58,429 nucleotides of DNA. Source: Phycisphaerae bacterium. GTDB lineage: Bacteria; Planctomycetota; Phycisphaerae; UBA1845; PWPN01. Under the pieces are notes generated by a model. The model did not search any database and was not told the DNA's origin. It saw only the letters and a list, made by a program, of their open reading frames with translations. A program made the translations under genes and the position numbers. Positions 49,126-58,429 of the stretch are shown piece by piece; position 1 is the stretch's first letter, and every line of letters begins with the position of its first letter. The stretch covers positions 1 through 58,429 of the forward strand of contig JAAXZI010000039.1 of assembly GCA_012719955.1 (NCBI GenBank), given 5' to 3'.

Positions 49126-51225
49126 TCAAGGCTTGGCCGCATCCCGTTTTTCCTGTCGCCGGACGGTCCACCCCGCCGGCGCCTCGATCCGTATGGCGCT
49201 GCCCCCCGGGTTGTGGTCCGTCACCGTAATCACCTTGCCGGCCGCTGAGATGTCCAGCACGTGGTCGTGCAGATGAATCCGCGTGATGGTCAACGAGGGC
49301 CAGTCGGCCGGCAAACGCGGTGAAATCACGCACCCGTCGGCCGTCGGTTTGAACCCCAGGAAGCCGTAGAGCATCACCTGCGGAACGAGAATCGACTCAA
49401 AGAATTCCTTGTCCAGCCCCAGGCCGCCGGGCACATTCCCTCCCTGCAGGGTGCCTTTGGCCGGGTCGCTGTAATAGGCCCGGTATCCCCCCGCGGCCTG
49501 GGTTTCGTCGAACCAGGCGCAGATTTCCCCCAGCCGTCGGGCCGCGTCGTCCGGACCGGCGGTCATCAAACGGGCCATCAGATCATGGAACGAGAAGCCC
49601 AACACTCCCCCGCCATCCTGGACCTGATTGCCAAACGGAATCGACTCGGGATCCACCCAGCCCCAGAAGTAGTAATCGATATTGCGTTTCGTCGTGCTGC
49701 GCGGCCCGAAGCGCCAGTGATAGATGTCCGCGCCCTGCGACGTGTCCCCTTCCACGATGCGTGCGCCGCTCAGCCAGGCGTGAATCGACCTGGCCTGCTC
49801 GGGCGTCGCGAAGCCATAGTACACCGCCTCGTTGTTCAGGAAGGTAAAACCGAAATCGTAGAAGCGCCCGTCCAGATCGACGGTGCCGAACCGGCCGGTC
49901 TTCTCGTTCCAGAACCGCTTCGTGCCGTAGTCCCGGACTTCCCGGGCATGGGCCCGCAGATCCGCCGGATCGAAGGCGTCCGCGCCGGTGGCCACGTTCC
50001 ATTCCGGGTGTTTGGCAATCAGTTCCTCCAGCTCGGCCAGATCCAGCAGCGCGTCATAGTAATAGATCGTGGCCAGAGCATCCTCGCCGCCGAATGGAAG
50101 CAGATCCCAATAGTTGCTGCCAATGCCTTCTCCCGGGATGACCTTCTTTTTCCCATCCACGTAACGGATACCGCTGCGTCCCTCATGGCCCGGCCAGGTG
50201 GTGTAGACGCACTTGCGCTGCCGGGTGTCGAACTCGCGCATCATGAAGCGCATGGCGGTGCGAATCCGACCGATCTGCCCTCTCAGGAACGTGTAATCCG
50301 CCGACCACACAAAATAATCATGGCAGGCACGAATGAAATTCGAGTTGTTGATGTTGTGCCGGGTATCGCAGGCGGTGTGAAACGACTTGACGACCACCTT
50401 GGCCGGGCCGGCATTGTCGAAGCCGATCCGCAGTCGGGTGATGGTCCCCTTCCAGCCCGGCAGGTGGTGGACCCGGATCATGGTCCGCGTTTCGGTCACG
50501 TCGGTATTGAGCCGGCGGCTTCCCCCGGCAGGCGAAAAGTAAGCCCGTCGCGCCGGCGAGAATTCCGGCTCCTCCCGCGTGGTCCACTCCACGTAACAGT
50601 TGGCCCCCTCCAGTCCTTGGGCCCACCAGTTCAATCGCAGCCACGGGGAGATCCGCGCGTCGATCGCAAAGGGCGGCGTGGTGGCCGTCGCCCCCGCCTC
50701 AGTCAGTTCGATTTCCCATCCTTTCGGGCCGATCTCATCGGCTTTGCCCCCCTCCAGCTTCCAGCCTTCCGGCGTGGCCGCGGGCCCGTCGTAGCCCTGG
50801 ATGCCCGTTCCGCGAAAATGCCACCCAATGCCGCCCGCCTGCATCCACAGGGGGAATGGCCAGCCCTCTGAATGGGCCAGTCCATCATGCTGATGCGTGT
50901 GGACGTAGCCCTCCGCATTGATCGCCCGACCGGCCAGCGAGGCAGCCCACCGTGTGCGCATCTTTCTCAACTCGGGCCCGCTGCCCATCGCCGGCCACAG
51001 CGTGGACATCGGCATCCACTCATCCCACAGCGGAATCAGCGGCCTCGCCGGCTGCCAGTGCAGCCAGAACAGCCGCCGCAGGCTGTCCATCTCTTTCTCA
51101 CGCCCCGGCACGACAAATCGCGGGAAATCGTCCGGGATGACCGGTGCACCGGCCGGCCCGGCCGCAAACGACAAGCCGCTCATCAACGAGGCAAACGCGG
51201 GAACCAGCAGGCAGCGCGTGGACAT
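49126..51225 (-). CDS. exported six-hairpin glycosidase-like protein
   Basis: 699 residues. Signal peptide MSTRCLLVPAFASLMSGLSF AAG. N-terminal region with a beta-sandwich (about 130-270), then a large helical domain (about 280-600) with an aromatic/acidic-rich active-site region (GIGSNYWDLLPFGGEDA, DFGFTFLNNEAVYYGF, YYFWGWVDPESIPFGNQVQD) and a C-terminal beta domain (PRLPADWPSLTITRIHL). This is the layout of (alpha/alpha)6-barrel glycosidases such as GH63/GH65/GH78 relatives; exact family and substrate are not determined. Single gene. Confidence 0.65.
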   Translation of the reverse strand: MSTRCLLVPAFASLMSGLSFAAGPAGAPVIPDDFPRFVVPGREKEMDSLRRLFWLHWQPARPLIPLWDEWMPMSTLWPAMGSGPELRKMRTRWAASLAGRAINAEGYVHTHQHDGLAHSEGWPFPLWMQAGGIGWHFRGTGIQGYDGPAATPEGWKLEGGKADEIGPKGWEIELTEAGATATTPPFAIDARISPWLRLNWWAQGLEGANCYVEWTTREEPEFSPARRAYFSPAGGSRRLNTDVTETRTMIRVHHLPGWKGTITRLRIGFDNAGPAKVVVKSFHTACDTRHNINNSNFIRACHDYFVWSADYTFLRGQIGRIRTAMRFMMREFDTRQRKCVYTTWPGHEGRSGIRYVDGKKKVIPGEGIGSNYWDLLPFGGEDALATIYYYDALLDLAELEELIAKHPEWNVATGADAFDPADLRAHAREVRDYGTKRFWNEKTGRFGTVDLDGRFYDFGFTFLNNEAVYYGFATPEQARSIHAWLSGARIVEGDTSQGADIYHWRFGPRSTTKRNIDYYFWGWVDPESIPFGNQVQDGGGVLGFSFHDLMARLMTAGPDDAARRLGEICAWFDETQAAGGYRAYYSDPAKGTLQGGNVPGGLGLDKEFFESILVPQVMLYGFLGFKPTADGCVISPRLPADWPSLTITRIHLHDHVLDISAAGKVITVTDHNPGGSAIRIEAPAGWTVRRQEKRDAAKP

Positions 51226-51396
51226 ACAAAGGCCCTCGACACCCGGCGCTCCGCCGGGGCGTCATAATGTACCGGGGAATGGCTCAAGCGCCAAAGGCGG
51301 CAATCCGCCAGTTCCAGTTTCCACCAGGCGCAAGAACAAGGCCGTCGCACCTGGCGGCGGCCTTGTGGGGGTACAAACCTGTGGGTTTTGTGCCGA

Positions 51397-52695
51397 TCAG
51401 CGGCGACGGCGCCGCACCAACGGCAGGCCAAGCGCCAGCAAGGCCAGCGCGGCCGGCTCGGGAACGATGGTGAACGGCGTGCTCATTATTGTGTCGCCGC
51501 CTGGCGACCAGACCTTCAGCCACTCCGTTGTGGAATCGCCGGTATAAATGTTGCCAGCGGCATCGAACGCGAGGTCCATAATCCGGCTACCGGCGTCGAA
51601 GCCGCCGATGTAGGAACCGTCATTCATGTCGAAGATGTGGACCCAGCCGTCGTAGTAGTTGCCGTACGCAACCCAGCCCTTTTCTTCGTAAATGTCAAGG
51701 CAGTAGCTGCCGTTGAATGGTTCCTGCCTGGGGGTCTCCCACGCCGCGGTGTTCAACGGATAGTTGCCGTCGTCGAGGAACTTGACGATGGCCGGCCCCT
51801 GTGTCGCGTCCCAGCGCCAGAAGTTGCTGTACCAGTTCCCCGCGGAATCGCGAACGACGTCCATCGGATAGTAGACGTCCACCCAGTACGAGGGGCCGAG
51901 AATCTGCGTACCAGTGTCGCCCGGGGTGGCGGCATCTTGACCGCCGAGGTCATAGCAGATCACACCCTTGCGCGCAAGGTCGTTGCCGTTGGTGTTGACG
52001 GCGTAGATCTTGCGGTCTCCGCCGGCCTTTGTGCCCTCTACGTACACGCTCCCGATGTACTGGTTGGCGGTGCGATTCGAGGCGCCAATCAGCAGGGTGT
52101 TACCCGACAGATCGGGCGCCACTTCGTACACCGTATCATTCGCGTACTTGACGACGTAAACAGTGTCATCCTTGCCGATCGCGACCTTGAAAGGCGACGA
52201 ACCGGTGGTGCCCCAGTCCACTCCGGCCGTGCCCGCCCCGGCCTCTGTTCCGTCGGCATTCAACATGTAAATCTGCCTGGACGTCTCTCGGCCAAATGCC
52301 GTCGTGCCGCCCTGATTGTTGGCCACGTAGACCCGGCCGTAATAGGGGCTGGTCGGGTTCGTGTTGACCGAGATACCACAGGGCTGCCAGAACGAGTGCG
52401 CCGTATCCTCAGCGCTGATCTGTGTCCAGCCGGACGGTGCGGAGTTGGTCACCTTGATCTGGTGATTGCCCGGCGTCGCTACCGATACAACATGTGTGCC
52501 CTTGGTCATGGCGCCAAGGTTCAGCGTCCCGCCGCCCTCCAGCACGAGCGTCACATTGTCGGCATCCTGGTTCAGGATGAACGTGAGCTCCGACCCGGAG
52601 GTGCTAACACCCGATGCGTAGGGTACCGCCATCGCCGCCGCCGGCAGGCACGCCAGCACCACAAGAGTCGTGTAGAAAACGTTTCGGTGATTCAT
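51397..52695 (-). CDS. PEP-CTERM anchored beta-propeller-like exported protein
   Basis: 432 residues. Signal peptide MNHRNVFYTTLVVLACLPAA AMA, then NHL/SMP-30-like repeats (GRVYVANNQGG, DTVYVVKYANDTVYEV, GNWYSNF, GNIYTGDSTTEWLKVWSPG), and the C-terminal sorting signal VPEPAALALLALGLPLVRRR RR. The PEP-CTERM signal implies exosortase processing, probably with surface or EPS association. Start ATG 52695 with GGAGGAGG upstream. No exosortase in the window. Confidence 0.88.
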   Translation of the reverse strand: MNHRNVFYTTLVVLACLPAAAMAVPYASGVSTSGSELTFILNQDADNVTLVLEGGGTLNLGAMTKGTHVVSVATPGNHQIKVTNSAPSGWTQISAEDTAHSFWQPCGISVNTNPTSPYYGRVYVANNQGGTTAFGRETSRQIYMLNADGTEAGAGTAGVDWGTTGSSPFKVAIGKDDTVYVVKYANDTVYEVAPDLSGNTLLIGASNRTANQYIGSVYVEGTKAGGDRKIYAVNTNGNDLARKGVICYDLGGQDAATPGDTGTQILGPSYWVDVYYPMDVVRDSAGNWYSNFWRWDATQGPAIVKFLDDGNYPLNTAAWETPRQEPFNGSYCLDIYEEKGWVAYGNYYDGWVHIFDMNDGSYIGGFDAGSRIMDLAFDAAGNIYTGDSTTEWLKVWSPGGDTIMSTPFTIVPEPAALALLALGLPLVRRRRR

Positions 52696-52910
52696 GCTGT
52701 CCTCCTCCTCTAAAGGTTCGACACTGCTCTCGTAACCAGAACGGCACAGAATGGGAATGCGAAATGGCTGCACAGAGTGCCCGCGTCTCCCACACGTATT
52801 CGACAGGCTATCTGAACGGGCTTACTGTGTCAACAGTTTCTCCAGCCAAACCGACTCAAATTCCCGGAATCTTCTCTCTCGCAAGCCATTGAAATGACCC
52901 ACCTTACATT

Positions 52911-55900
52911 TCAGACGGACTCCGGCACCCGCCTGGGTCGAACCGGTGTTTCGCTGGCTTGAGGCTCGATCGGCTCGGGCACCGGAATCGTTAAAGCACT
53001 GTCAGAACGCGACTTGCGAAGCTTTGACAGCAGTTCGACCATCCGTTCCGCGTACAGATAGAACACCGGCGTGACGTAGAGCGTCAGCGACTGCGAGAAC
53101 AGCAAACCGCCCACGACAGCCAACCCCAGGGGCCGGCGCGACTCCGCCCCGGCGCCATATCCCAGCGCAATCGGCAGCGTTCCCACCAGGGCCGCCATCG
53201 TGGTCATCATGATCGGCCGGAACCGCACCACGCACGCCTGGTACATCGCGTCCCGCGGCGAAAGCCCCGTACGGCGGGCCTCGATCGCGAAGTCGATCAT
53301 CATGATGCCGTTCTTCTTGACCAGACCGATGAGCATGATCACGCCCACGAATCCATAAATATTCAGGTCGAGGCCAAAATACATCAGCGTGGCCAGGGCC
53401 CCCACGCCCGCGAACGGCAGCGCGGTGAGGATCGTGATCGGATGGATGAAGCTCTCGTACAGGATGCCCAGCACCAGGTAAATCACCAGCACCGAGACGA
53501 TCAGCAGGGCCAGCATGCCGCGCTGCGACGATTGGAAGGCCTGGGCCTGGCCCTGGAAGCTTGTGCTGATGGTGGCCGGCAGGATCTCCCGCGCGAGCCG
53601 CGTCACGTCATCCGTGGCCGTGCCCAGAGCATGTCCGGGGGCGAGGTTGAAGGAAAGGGTCACGCTGGGAAGCTGGCCGGTGTGGTTGACCAGCAGCGGC
53701 CCGACCGTGCGTTCGATGCGGGCCAGCGATTCCAGCGGCACAAGCTGGCCGGAGCTGGAACGCAGGTACAGCAGCGGCAACACGCCGGGGTGCCTTCGAT
53801 GCTCGGGCAACACTTCCAGGATTACGTAGAATTGGTTGGTCGGCGTGTACATCGTGGATATCTGCCGGGTGCCGTAGGCGCACGACAGGGCCAGTTCCAC
53901 CTGCTCGGCGCTGATCCCCAGGGTGGAAGCCTTGTCCCGGTCGATCTCCACGTTGACCTGCGGATTATTAAGCTGCATGTCCGAGGTCACGTCCTGCAAA
54001 CCCGGCAGCTCGCGCATCTTCTCCATCAGCAGGGGCGCGTATTTGTACAGCTCCTCGGTGTCCGGGCACTGAAGCGTGAACTGGTACAACCCCTTGGTCA
54101 ACCGCCCTCCCAGGCGGATGGGCGGCGGGATCTGGAGAAAAGTCTGGAGCCCCGGCACCTCGGCCAGCTTCGGCCGGAGCGACTGGATGACCTCTTCCGC
54201 CGTCATCTCCCGCTGGTCGCGCGGCTTGAGCCGAATGGACAACGAACCCGTGTTGCTGGCCCGGCTGCCACGCGCCCCGGCGTTGCACATGAAGGCCTCC
54301 ACGTTCGGGTCCTCGGCGATGATCCGGGCCGCCTGCAACTGGTGCTCGACCATGGCTTCGAACGAGGTGCCCTCCAGCGCTTCCGTCTGGGCGAAGATCT
54401 GACCTATGTCCTCCAGCGGCAGAAAACCCTGCGGAATCTTCTTGAACAGGTAGAAGGTGGCCACCAGCACCATGGCCGACACGCCCATGGTGAAGAGGCG
54501 ATGCCGGAATACCCAGCGCAGCGTCACCTCGTACACCCACAGCATCCCGTCGAACACCTTCTCGCTGGCCCGGTACAGCAGCCCGTACCGCTGCTCTTCC
54601 GGCGGACGCAGGAACCGGCTGGACATCATCGGCGTCAAGGTCAGCGAGACCACGCCGGAAACCAGGATGGCCACGCCGATGGTCACGGCGAACTCGGTCA
54701 ACAGCCGTCCCATCAGTCCCGGCATGAACAGGACCGGAATAAATACCGCGGCCAGCGACAGGGTCATCGACAGCACGGTGAAACCGATCTCGGAGGTGCC
54801 CTCCAGCGCCGCCTGCATCGGCGGCAGCCCGTGCTCCATCTTGCGCACGATGTTCTCGAGCACCACGATGGCGTCGTCCACCACGAAACCGATGGACAGC
54901 GTCAAGGCCATCAGCGAAAGATTGTCCAGGTTGTAGTCCAGCAGGTACATCACCGCGAACGTGCCGATGATCGACATCGGGATGGCGATGCTGGGGATGA
55001 TCGTCGCCCGAAGCTTGCGCAGGAACAGGAAGATCACCAGCACGACCAGCGCCAGCGTGAGCACCAGCGTGAACTCGACGTCCTCGATCGATTCCCGGAT
55101 GGATTTGGAGCGGTCGATATGCAGCTCGATCTGCACCGACGGCGGTATCTGCAGGCGGATGGTCTCCAGGAGCTTGTTGACCCTGTCCACCACCTCCACC
55201 GTGTTGGCCCCCGGCTGGCGCTGAATGGCCAGCACGATCGACCGCTTAAGCTCCTTCGTGCCCGGGGCCTTGAACCAGGCGATCGTCTTGTCGTCTTCCA
55301 CGCTGTCAATCACCCGGCCGACCTCGTTGAGCCGGACCGGGTTGCCGTTGCGGTGAGCGACAATCACCGACTCGTAGGCCCTGGCGTTGAGAAGCTGGCC
55401 GCTGGCTTCCACCGTGAACGCCTTGTGCGGACCGTGGAGAATGCCCGTGGGCATGTTCACGTTGGCCTGCTGAATCGCGCCGACCACCTCGTCGATCCCG
55501 ATGCCTCTGGCTGCCAGCTTCTGCGGGTCCACCTGGACGCGCACCGCGTATTTCTGCGCCCCGTAGATCTGCACCTGGGCCACGCCGCTCACCATCGAGA
55601 TGCGCTGGGCCAGCATTGTCTCCGCGTACTCGTGCAGCTGGTACGTCGGCATGGTGTCCGACATCAGGGCCAGGTACAGGATGGGCTGGTCGGCCGGATT
55701 CACCTTCTGATACGACGGCGGGTTGGGCATATCCCGCGGCAGGCGCCGCTCGGCCCGCGCGATCGCGGCCTGAACGTCCTGCGCGGCCGCATCGATATCC
55801 CGCGCCATGTCGAAGGTCAGCGTGATTCGCGTTGAGCCCTGCATGCTCACCGAGCTCATCGCCTCCACGCCCGCGATGAGTGAAAACTCGCGCTCCAGCG

Positions 55901-56096
55901 GCGTGGCCACCGACGAGGCCATCGTGTCCGGATCAGCGCCCGGCAGGCTCGCGCTGACCTCCACGGTCGGAAAGTCCACGTTCGGCAGATCGCTCACCGG
56001 CAGGTTCCGGAACGCCATCACGCCGAAGACCAGAATCCCCGCCATGACCAGTGTGGTCATAACCGGTCGTTGAATAAACAGGGCGGTGGATTTCAC
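52911..56096 (-). CDS. RND efflux inner-membrane transporter (HAE1/AcrB-like)
   Basis: 1061 residues, the usual length. N-terminal helix (STALFIQRPVMTTLVMAGIL), two large periplasmic loops, 12 membrane helices, and the proton-relay motif GFVVDDAIVVLENIVRKMEHG in helix 4 (written here GFVVDDAIVV, then LENIVRKMEHG). Proton-driven export of hydrophobic compounds. Starts with GTG at 56096, overlapping the adaptor's stop (GTGA), so translation is coupled. No TolC-type outer-membrane gene is in the window. Confidence 0.96.
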   Translation of the reverse strand: MKSTALFIQRPVMTTLVMAGILVFGVMAFRNLPVSDLPNVDFPTVEVSASLPGADPDTMASSVATPLEREFSLIAGVEAMSSVSMQGSTRITLTFDMARDIDAAAQDVQAAIARAERRLPRDMPNPPSYQKVNPADQPILYLALMSDTMPTYQLHEYAETMLAQRISMVSGVAQVQIYGAQKYAVRVQVDPQKLAARGIGIDEVVGAIQQANVNMPTGILHGPHKAFTVEASGQLLNARAYESVIVAHRNGNPVRLNEVGRVIDSVEDDKTIAWFKAPGTKELKRSIVLAIQRQPGANTVEVVDRVNKLLETIRLQIPPSVQIELHIDRSKSIRESIEDVEFTLVLTLALVVLVIFLFLRKLRATIIPSIAIPMSIIGTFAVMYLLDYNLDNLSLMALTLSIGFVVDDAIVVLENIVRKMEHGLPPMQAALEGTSEIGFTVLSMTLSLAAVFIPVLFMPGLMGRLLTEFAVTIGVAILVSGVVSLTLTPMMSSRFLRPPEEQRYGLLYRASEKVFDGMLWVYEVTLRWVFRHRLFTMGVSAMVLVATFYLFKKIPQGFLPLEDIGQIFAQTEALEGTSFEAMVEHQLQAARIIAEDPNVEAFMCNAGARGSRASNTGSLSIRLKPRDQREMTAEEVIQSLRPKLAEVPGLQTFLQIPPPIRLGGRLTKGLYQFTLQCPDTEELYKYAPLLMEKMRELPGLQDVTSDMQLNNPQVNVEIDRDKASTLGISAEQVELALSCAYGTRQISTMYTPTNQFYVILEVLPEHRRHPGVLPLLYLRSSSGQLVPLESLARIERTVGPLLVNHTGQLPSVTLSFNLAPGHALGTATDDVTRLAREILPATISTSFQGQAQAFQSSQRGMLALLIVSVLVIYLVLGILYESFIHPITILTALPFAGVGALATLMYFGLDLNIYGFVGVIMLIGLVKKNGIMMIDFAIEARRTGLSPRDAMYQACVVRFRPIMMTTMAALVGTLPIALGYGAGAESRRPLGLAVVGGLLFSQSLTLYVTPVFYLYAERMVELLSKLRKSRSDSALTIPVPEPIEPQASETPVRPRRVPESV

Positions 56097-57289
56097 TGAC
56101 GCCCCCCCTTGTGAGCAACCGGCGTGTCCTCTGGCTGCGCCGGACGGCTGTCGGCGGCCTTGATCTCCACCCGGGCCCCATCAACCAGCCGTAACTGGCC
56201 TTCAGTGACCACCACTTCGCCCGCTTCCAGGCCCGATTCGATGATCGTCTGGTGCTCCACCGTCTCGCCCGGGATCACCGGCCGAACCTCGACCACGTTA
56301 CCCTCCTTGAGCACGAAAACGAACGTCCCCTTCTGGCCCGTCTGCAGAGCATGGGAGGGAATGACCACCTGGTCTCTTCGCATCGCGAGCAGCAGCGTCA
56401 CGTTCACGTATTGCCCCGGCCACAAGCGGCGATTCTCGTTCTGGAAGGTGCCCTTCAGCCGGATCTGCCCGGTGGTCGTATCCACCTTGCTGTCCAGGAA
56501 GGTCAACATCCCCATCTCCGGCCCCCCGCTGTCACCGGGAATGACCACCCGCACGCGAAGCTCCCCCTCGCGCATGTACTGCTTGATGGTCGAGAGATGC
56601 TGCTCGGCCGTGGAGAAGGACACGTAAATCGGGCTGATCTGCTCGATGTGGACCAGTGTCGTCTCGTTCGCCTTGATCATGTTGCCCCGGTCCACCAGCA
56701 GATCCCCGGCCCGGCCGTCAATCGGCGATCGGATCGTGCAATACTCGAGGTCCAGCCGGGCCTGCTCCAGCGCCGCCTCGTCCGCCCGCACGGTGGCCAA
56801 TGCCGCATCGAGCTTGGCCTTGGCCCGTCCGTGCTCCCGCTCGGTCGCGGATTGCTCTTTGAACAGTCCGTCCAGCCACTCGAAATCCCGCCGGGCGTCC
56901 TCGGCCAGGGCCCTGTCCCGGGCCAAATTCGCCTCGGCCAGATGCACCGCCGCCTGGAACGGCCGCGGATCAATGGTGAAAAGAAGGTCCCCAGCCTTGA
57001 CGTTCTGGCCTTCCGTGATGTGAATTTCCGTCAGATGACCGTCCACCCGCGACTTGACCTGCACCGACTGGTACGATTCCGCCCAGCCGATGGCCTCGAT
57101 CTGGAGCGGCATGTTCTTCCGCTCGGCCCTCGCCACCACCACCGGCGCCGGCTTGCTCTCGCCCCGCGCCGCCGCCCGGCTGCCGTTCTTCCCGCTCAGC
57201 TTCTCGCAGCCGCCCAGACTCAATCCCAGCATGAAAATCGCCGGAACGCCCCACTTCGTCAGAGAAGGGGTACACGCAAACACGCTCAT
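56093..57289 (-). CDS. RND efflux periplasmic adaptor (membrane fusion protein), lipoprotein
   Basis: 398 residues. Lipobox LSLGGC (cysteine at about 28), lipoyl/barrel-sandwich halves (VKSRVDGHLTEIHITEGQNV; IRSPIDGRAGDLLVDRGNMI) around a helical hairpin (about 110-170), then a beta-barrel domain and a membrane-proximal domain. Links the RND pump to an outer-membrane channel. Start at 57289 (MSVFACTP) with AAGG ten bases upstream; the ATG at 57307 lacks an RBS. Confidence 0.94.
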   Translation of the reverse strand: MSVFACTPSLTKWGVPAIFMLGLSLGGCEKLSGKNGSRAAARGESKPAPVVVARAERKNMPLQIEAIGWAESYQSVQVKSRVDGHLTEIHITEGQNVKAGDLLFTIDPRPFQAAVHLAEANLARDRALAEDARRDFEWLDGLFKEQSATEREHGRAKAKLDAALATVRADEAALEQARLDLEYCTIRSPIDGRAGDLLVDRGNMIKANETTLVHIEQISPIYVSFSTAEQHLSTIKQYMREGELRVRVVIPGDSGGPEMGMLTFLDSKVDTTTGQIRLKGTFQNENRRLWPGQYVNVTLLLAMRRDQVVIPSHALQTGQKGTFVFVLKEGNVVEVRPVIPGETVEHQTIIESGLEAGEVVVTEGQLRLVDGARVEIKAADSRPAQPEDTPVAHKGGRQ

Positions 57290-57519
57290 AAGCCAGCACC
57301 TTCTCATTGTTTAATTTCTGTCAGTCTCGCTCTCTGCACCGGCCAGTCTAAATGGGGCCGCACGACAGGTAAAGCGCGCCCCTTTGCGACCAGGCCACCA
57401 GGCGGACTGAAGGCCGGCGGCGCCTGGCTTTCCACTCTCAGTGGATCTATTCCGCTATGCACCCACGCCAAACACGGGGGGGCTCGACACATCGCGGGCG
57501 ATATTTGAAAGAAAACGTT

Positions 57520-58353
57520 ATGTCGTTAGTCTATCAATCGGGAGTGAATTTCCCGGGGAGCCTGCGCGTGTCCACGGACACTCACTTGACGCACGACCGC
57601 GACGCCGACTTCGACTGCCTGCCGGTCCTCTCTCAAATTGAAACCGATCGCTTCTGCGAAGGTTGCGGCTACAACCTGCGCATGCAGGGCGTCCGGCGAA
57701 ACCCCCGGCTGGAAATCCTCGTCGTGCGCTGCCCCGAGTGCAACCGCTATCACCCGGTCGCGCCGGCCGGCACGCTCCGCCAGATCTGGTGGCAGCGGTT
57801 CGCCGGGCTGTTGATGGTGGGGTATGCCCTGCTCCTGTTGAGTGTGATCGTTGGCTTCGGGCTGGTGGAGTTTGGAATTACCGTCGGCACTATAGAGATG
57901 TTGGGCGCCCACACGTGGGATCCCGTCACCGGACAGTCCCATGCGCTACCGCTCTACCAGCGCCCTGACGATCCGGACTACGCATTCGTCCTGAGCATGG
58001 CCGCCATCGGCTCTCTGTTGACCGGCTACGTTGCTGTCGCCCTGGCCACCATCGCCTGTCACCATTGGCCCCGATGGGGTTACGCTGTATTCGCGGCAGC
58101 CATCCCCCTGACGGTAACCGCCGTCATATGGGCCCTACTGATGCTTGAAGTCGACGATATGATGTCGGCAGTCCCCCGTTTTTATGCCGCATTACTCGCC
58201 AGCCTGCAAATTGTCGGCGGCCTGCTGGCTGTTCGCACTGGGCGGCCTGTGGCCCGTGGAGTCATCCGCCTGCTCTTACCGCCAAATCTGCGAACCTACA
58301 TGGCTTTCCTCTGGTCCGCAGACAACCTTCAACCCCCACAGCGGCAGCCATAA
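57520..58353 (+). CDS. zinc-ribbon membrane protein of a planctomycete type
   Basis: 277 residues. A CEGCGYNLRMQG...RCPECNRYHP zinc ribbon (C45, C48, C68, C71 approximately), followed by four to five membrane helices (about 90-115, 160-185, 192-215, 225-245). Planctomycete genomes carry many proteins with this CxxCGYxLRG...CPECG start; the function is unknown. ATG 57520 with weak GAAAG; divergent from the RND operon. The sequence after 58353 to the window end (76 bases) shows nothing. Confidence 0.75.
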   Translation: MSLVYQSGVNFPGSLRVSTDTHLTHDRDADFDCLPVLSQIETDRFCEGCGYNLRMQGVRRNPRLEILVVRCPECNRYHPVAPAGTLRQIWWQRFAGLLMVGYALLLLSVIVGFGLVEFGITVGTIEMLGAHTWDPVTGQSHALPLYQRPDDPDYAFVLSMAAIGSLLTGYVAVALATIACHHWPRWGYAVFAAAIPLTVTAVIWALLMLEVDDMMSAVPRFYAALLASLQIVGGLLAVRTGRPVARGVIRLLLPPNLRTYMAFLWSADNLQPPQRQP

Positions 58354-58429
58354 TCCCCTCAAGCGCCCCATCCCCTTGTCTCCTTGGCTCCGTGTCCCCG
58401 TGTCGCCCCCTCCCCTACTCTCCATCTCT

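Noticed and set aside
53442-55835. 797-codon open frame on the plus strand
   Set aside because: It lies wholly antisense to the RND transporter gene; the composition (His/Gln/Arg-rich) is a shadow of high-GC coding sequence.

Overview
The window is a GC-rich bacterial chromosome segment, most likely from an uncultured anaerobic or microaerophilic member of the Planctomycetota (Phycisphaerae-like). The evidence is: a PEP-CTERM-type C-terminus (VPEP, hydrophobic helix, arginine run) at 51.4 kb; a zinc-ribbon membrane protein at 57.5 kb of a kind common in planctomycetes; an ECF sigma factor followed by an anti-sigma protein with a pseudopilin/DUF1559-like ectodomain; many lipoproteins and exported hydrolases; and oxygen-sensitive systems (a 2-hydroxyacyl-CoA dehydratase-type activase and an orange-protein-like metal-cluster locus). 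Taxonomy is inference. No rRNA, CRISPR array, integrase or IS transposase was seen.

Region by region. (1) 0.2-4.4 kb, minus strand: an accessory run with an Rhs-core remnant, a small membrane protein, a frameshifted SMI1/KNR4-like gene, HNH nuclease, HEPN protein and ADP-ribosylglycohydrolase. It looks like the tail of a polymorphic-toxin or defence island. (2) 4.7-13.3 kb: tRNA-Gly(UCC), a PEP-synthase-like fusion protein, glutamate dehydrogenase, a duplicated Cys-module protein and a histidine kinase/sigma54 response-regulator pair. The kinase and the PEP-synthase-like protein share the same N-terminal sensor domain. (3) 13.4-22.7 kb: a lipoprotein flanked by short dispersed repeats, a PurF paralogue without the N-terminal nucleophile cysteine, and a two-gene giant acyl-CoA-dehydratase activase system preceded by two matching 16-bp palindromes. 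(4) 22.7-31 kb: DUF488, AhpD-like, cupin, an SGNH lipoprotein, a Tat-exported phosphoesterase, ECF sigma and anti-sigma, NrdR and an RNase Z-like MBL protein. (5) 31-40.4 kb: two divergent gene sets around a PAS-sigma54 activator. They encode three NifX/MTH1175-like proteins, a DUF5320 protein, a membrane protein, two MinD-type ATPases with ferredoxin inserts, a 55-residue RHH/zinc-knuckle protein, a P1B ATPase and a flavodoxin fragment. The layout resembles the anaerobe-specific orange-protein (ORP) locus of Desulfovibrio, and I can see a sigma54 -24/-12 element and repeated TGCA-N3-TGCA sites in it. (6) 40.4-58.4 kb: secreted and lipoprotein enzymes (polysaccharide deacetylase-like, thioredoxin-like, GH5, PHP, six-hairpin glycosidase-like), a D-threonine aldolase-family PLP enzyme, an initiator-like tRNA-Met with a consensus promoter and an intrinsic terminator, a RES/Xre toxin-antitoxin pair, a PEP-CTERM protein, an RND efflux pair and a zinc-ribbon membrane protein.

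Dispersed elements: two copies of a short terminal-inverted-repeat (MITE-like) element at 29069-29341 and 47175-47310, and a second short repeat family at 13421-13565, 14721-14800 and possibly 34560-34610. All functional statements come from reading motifs by eye; no database search was possible.
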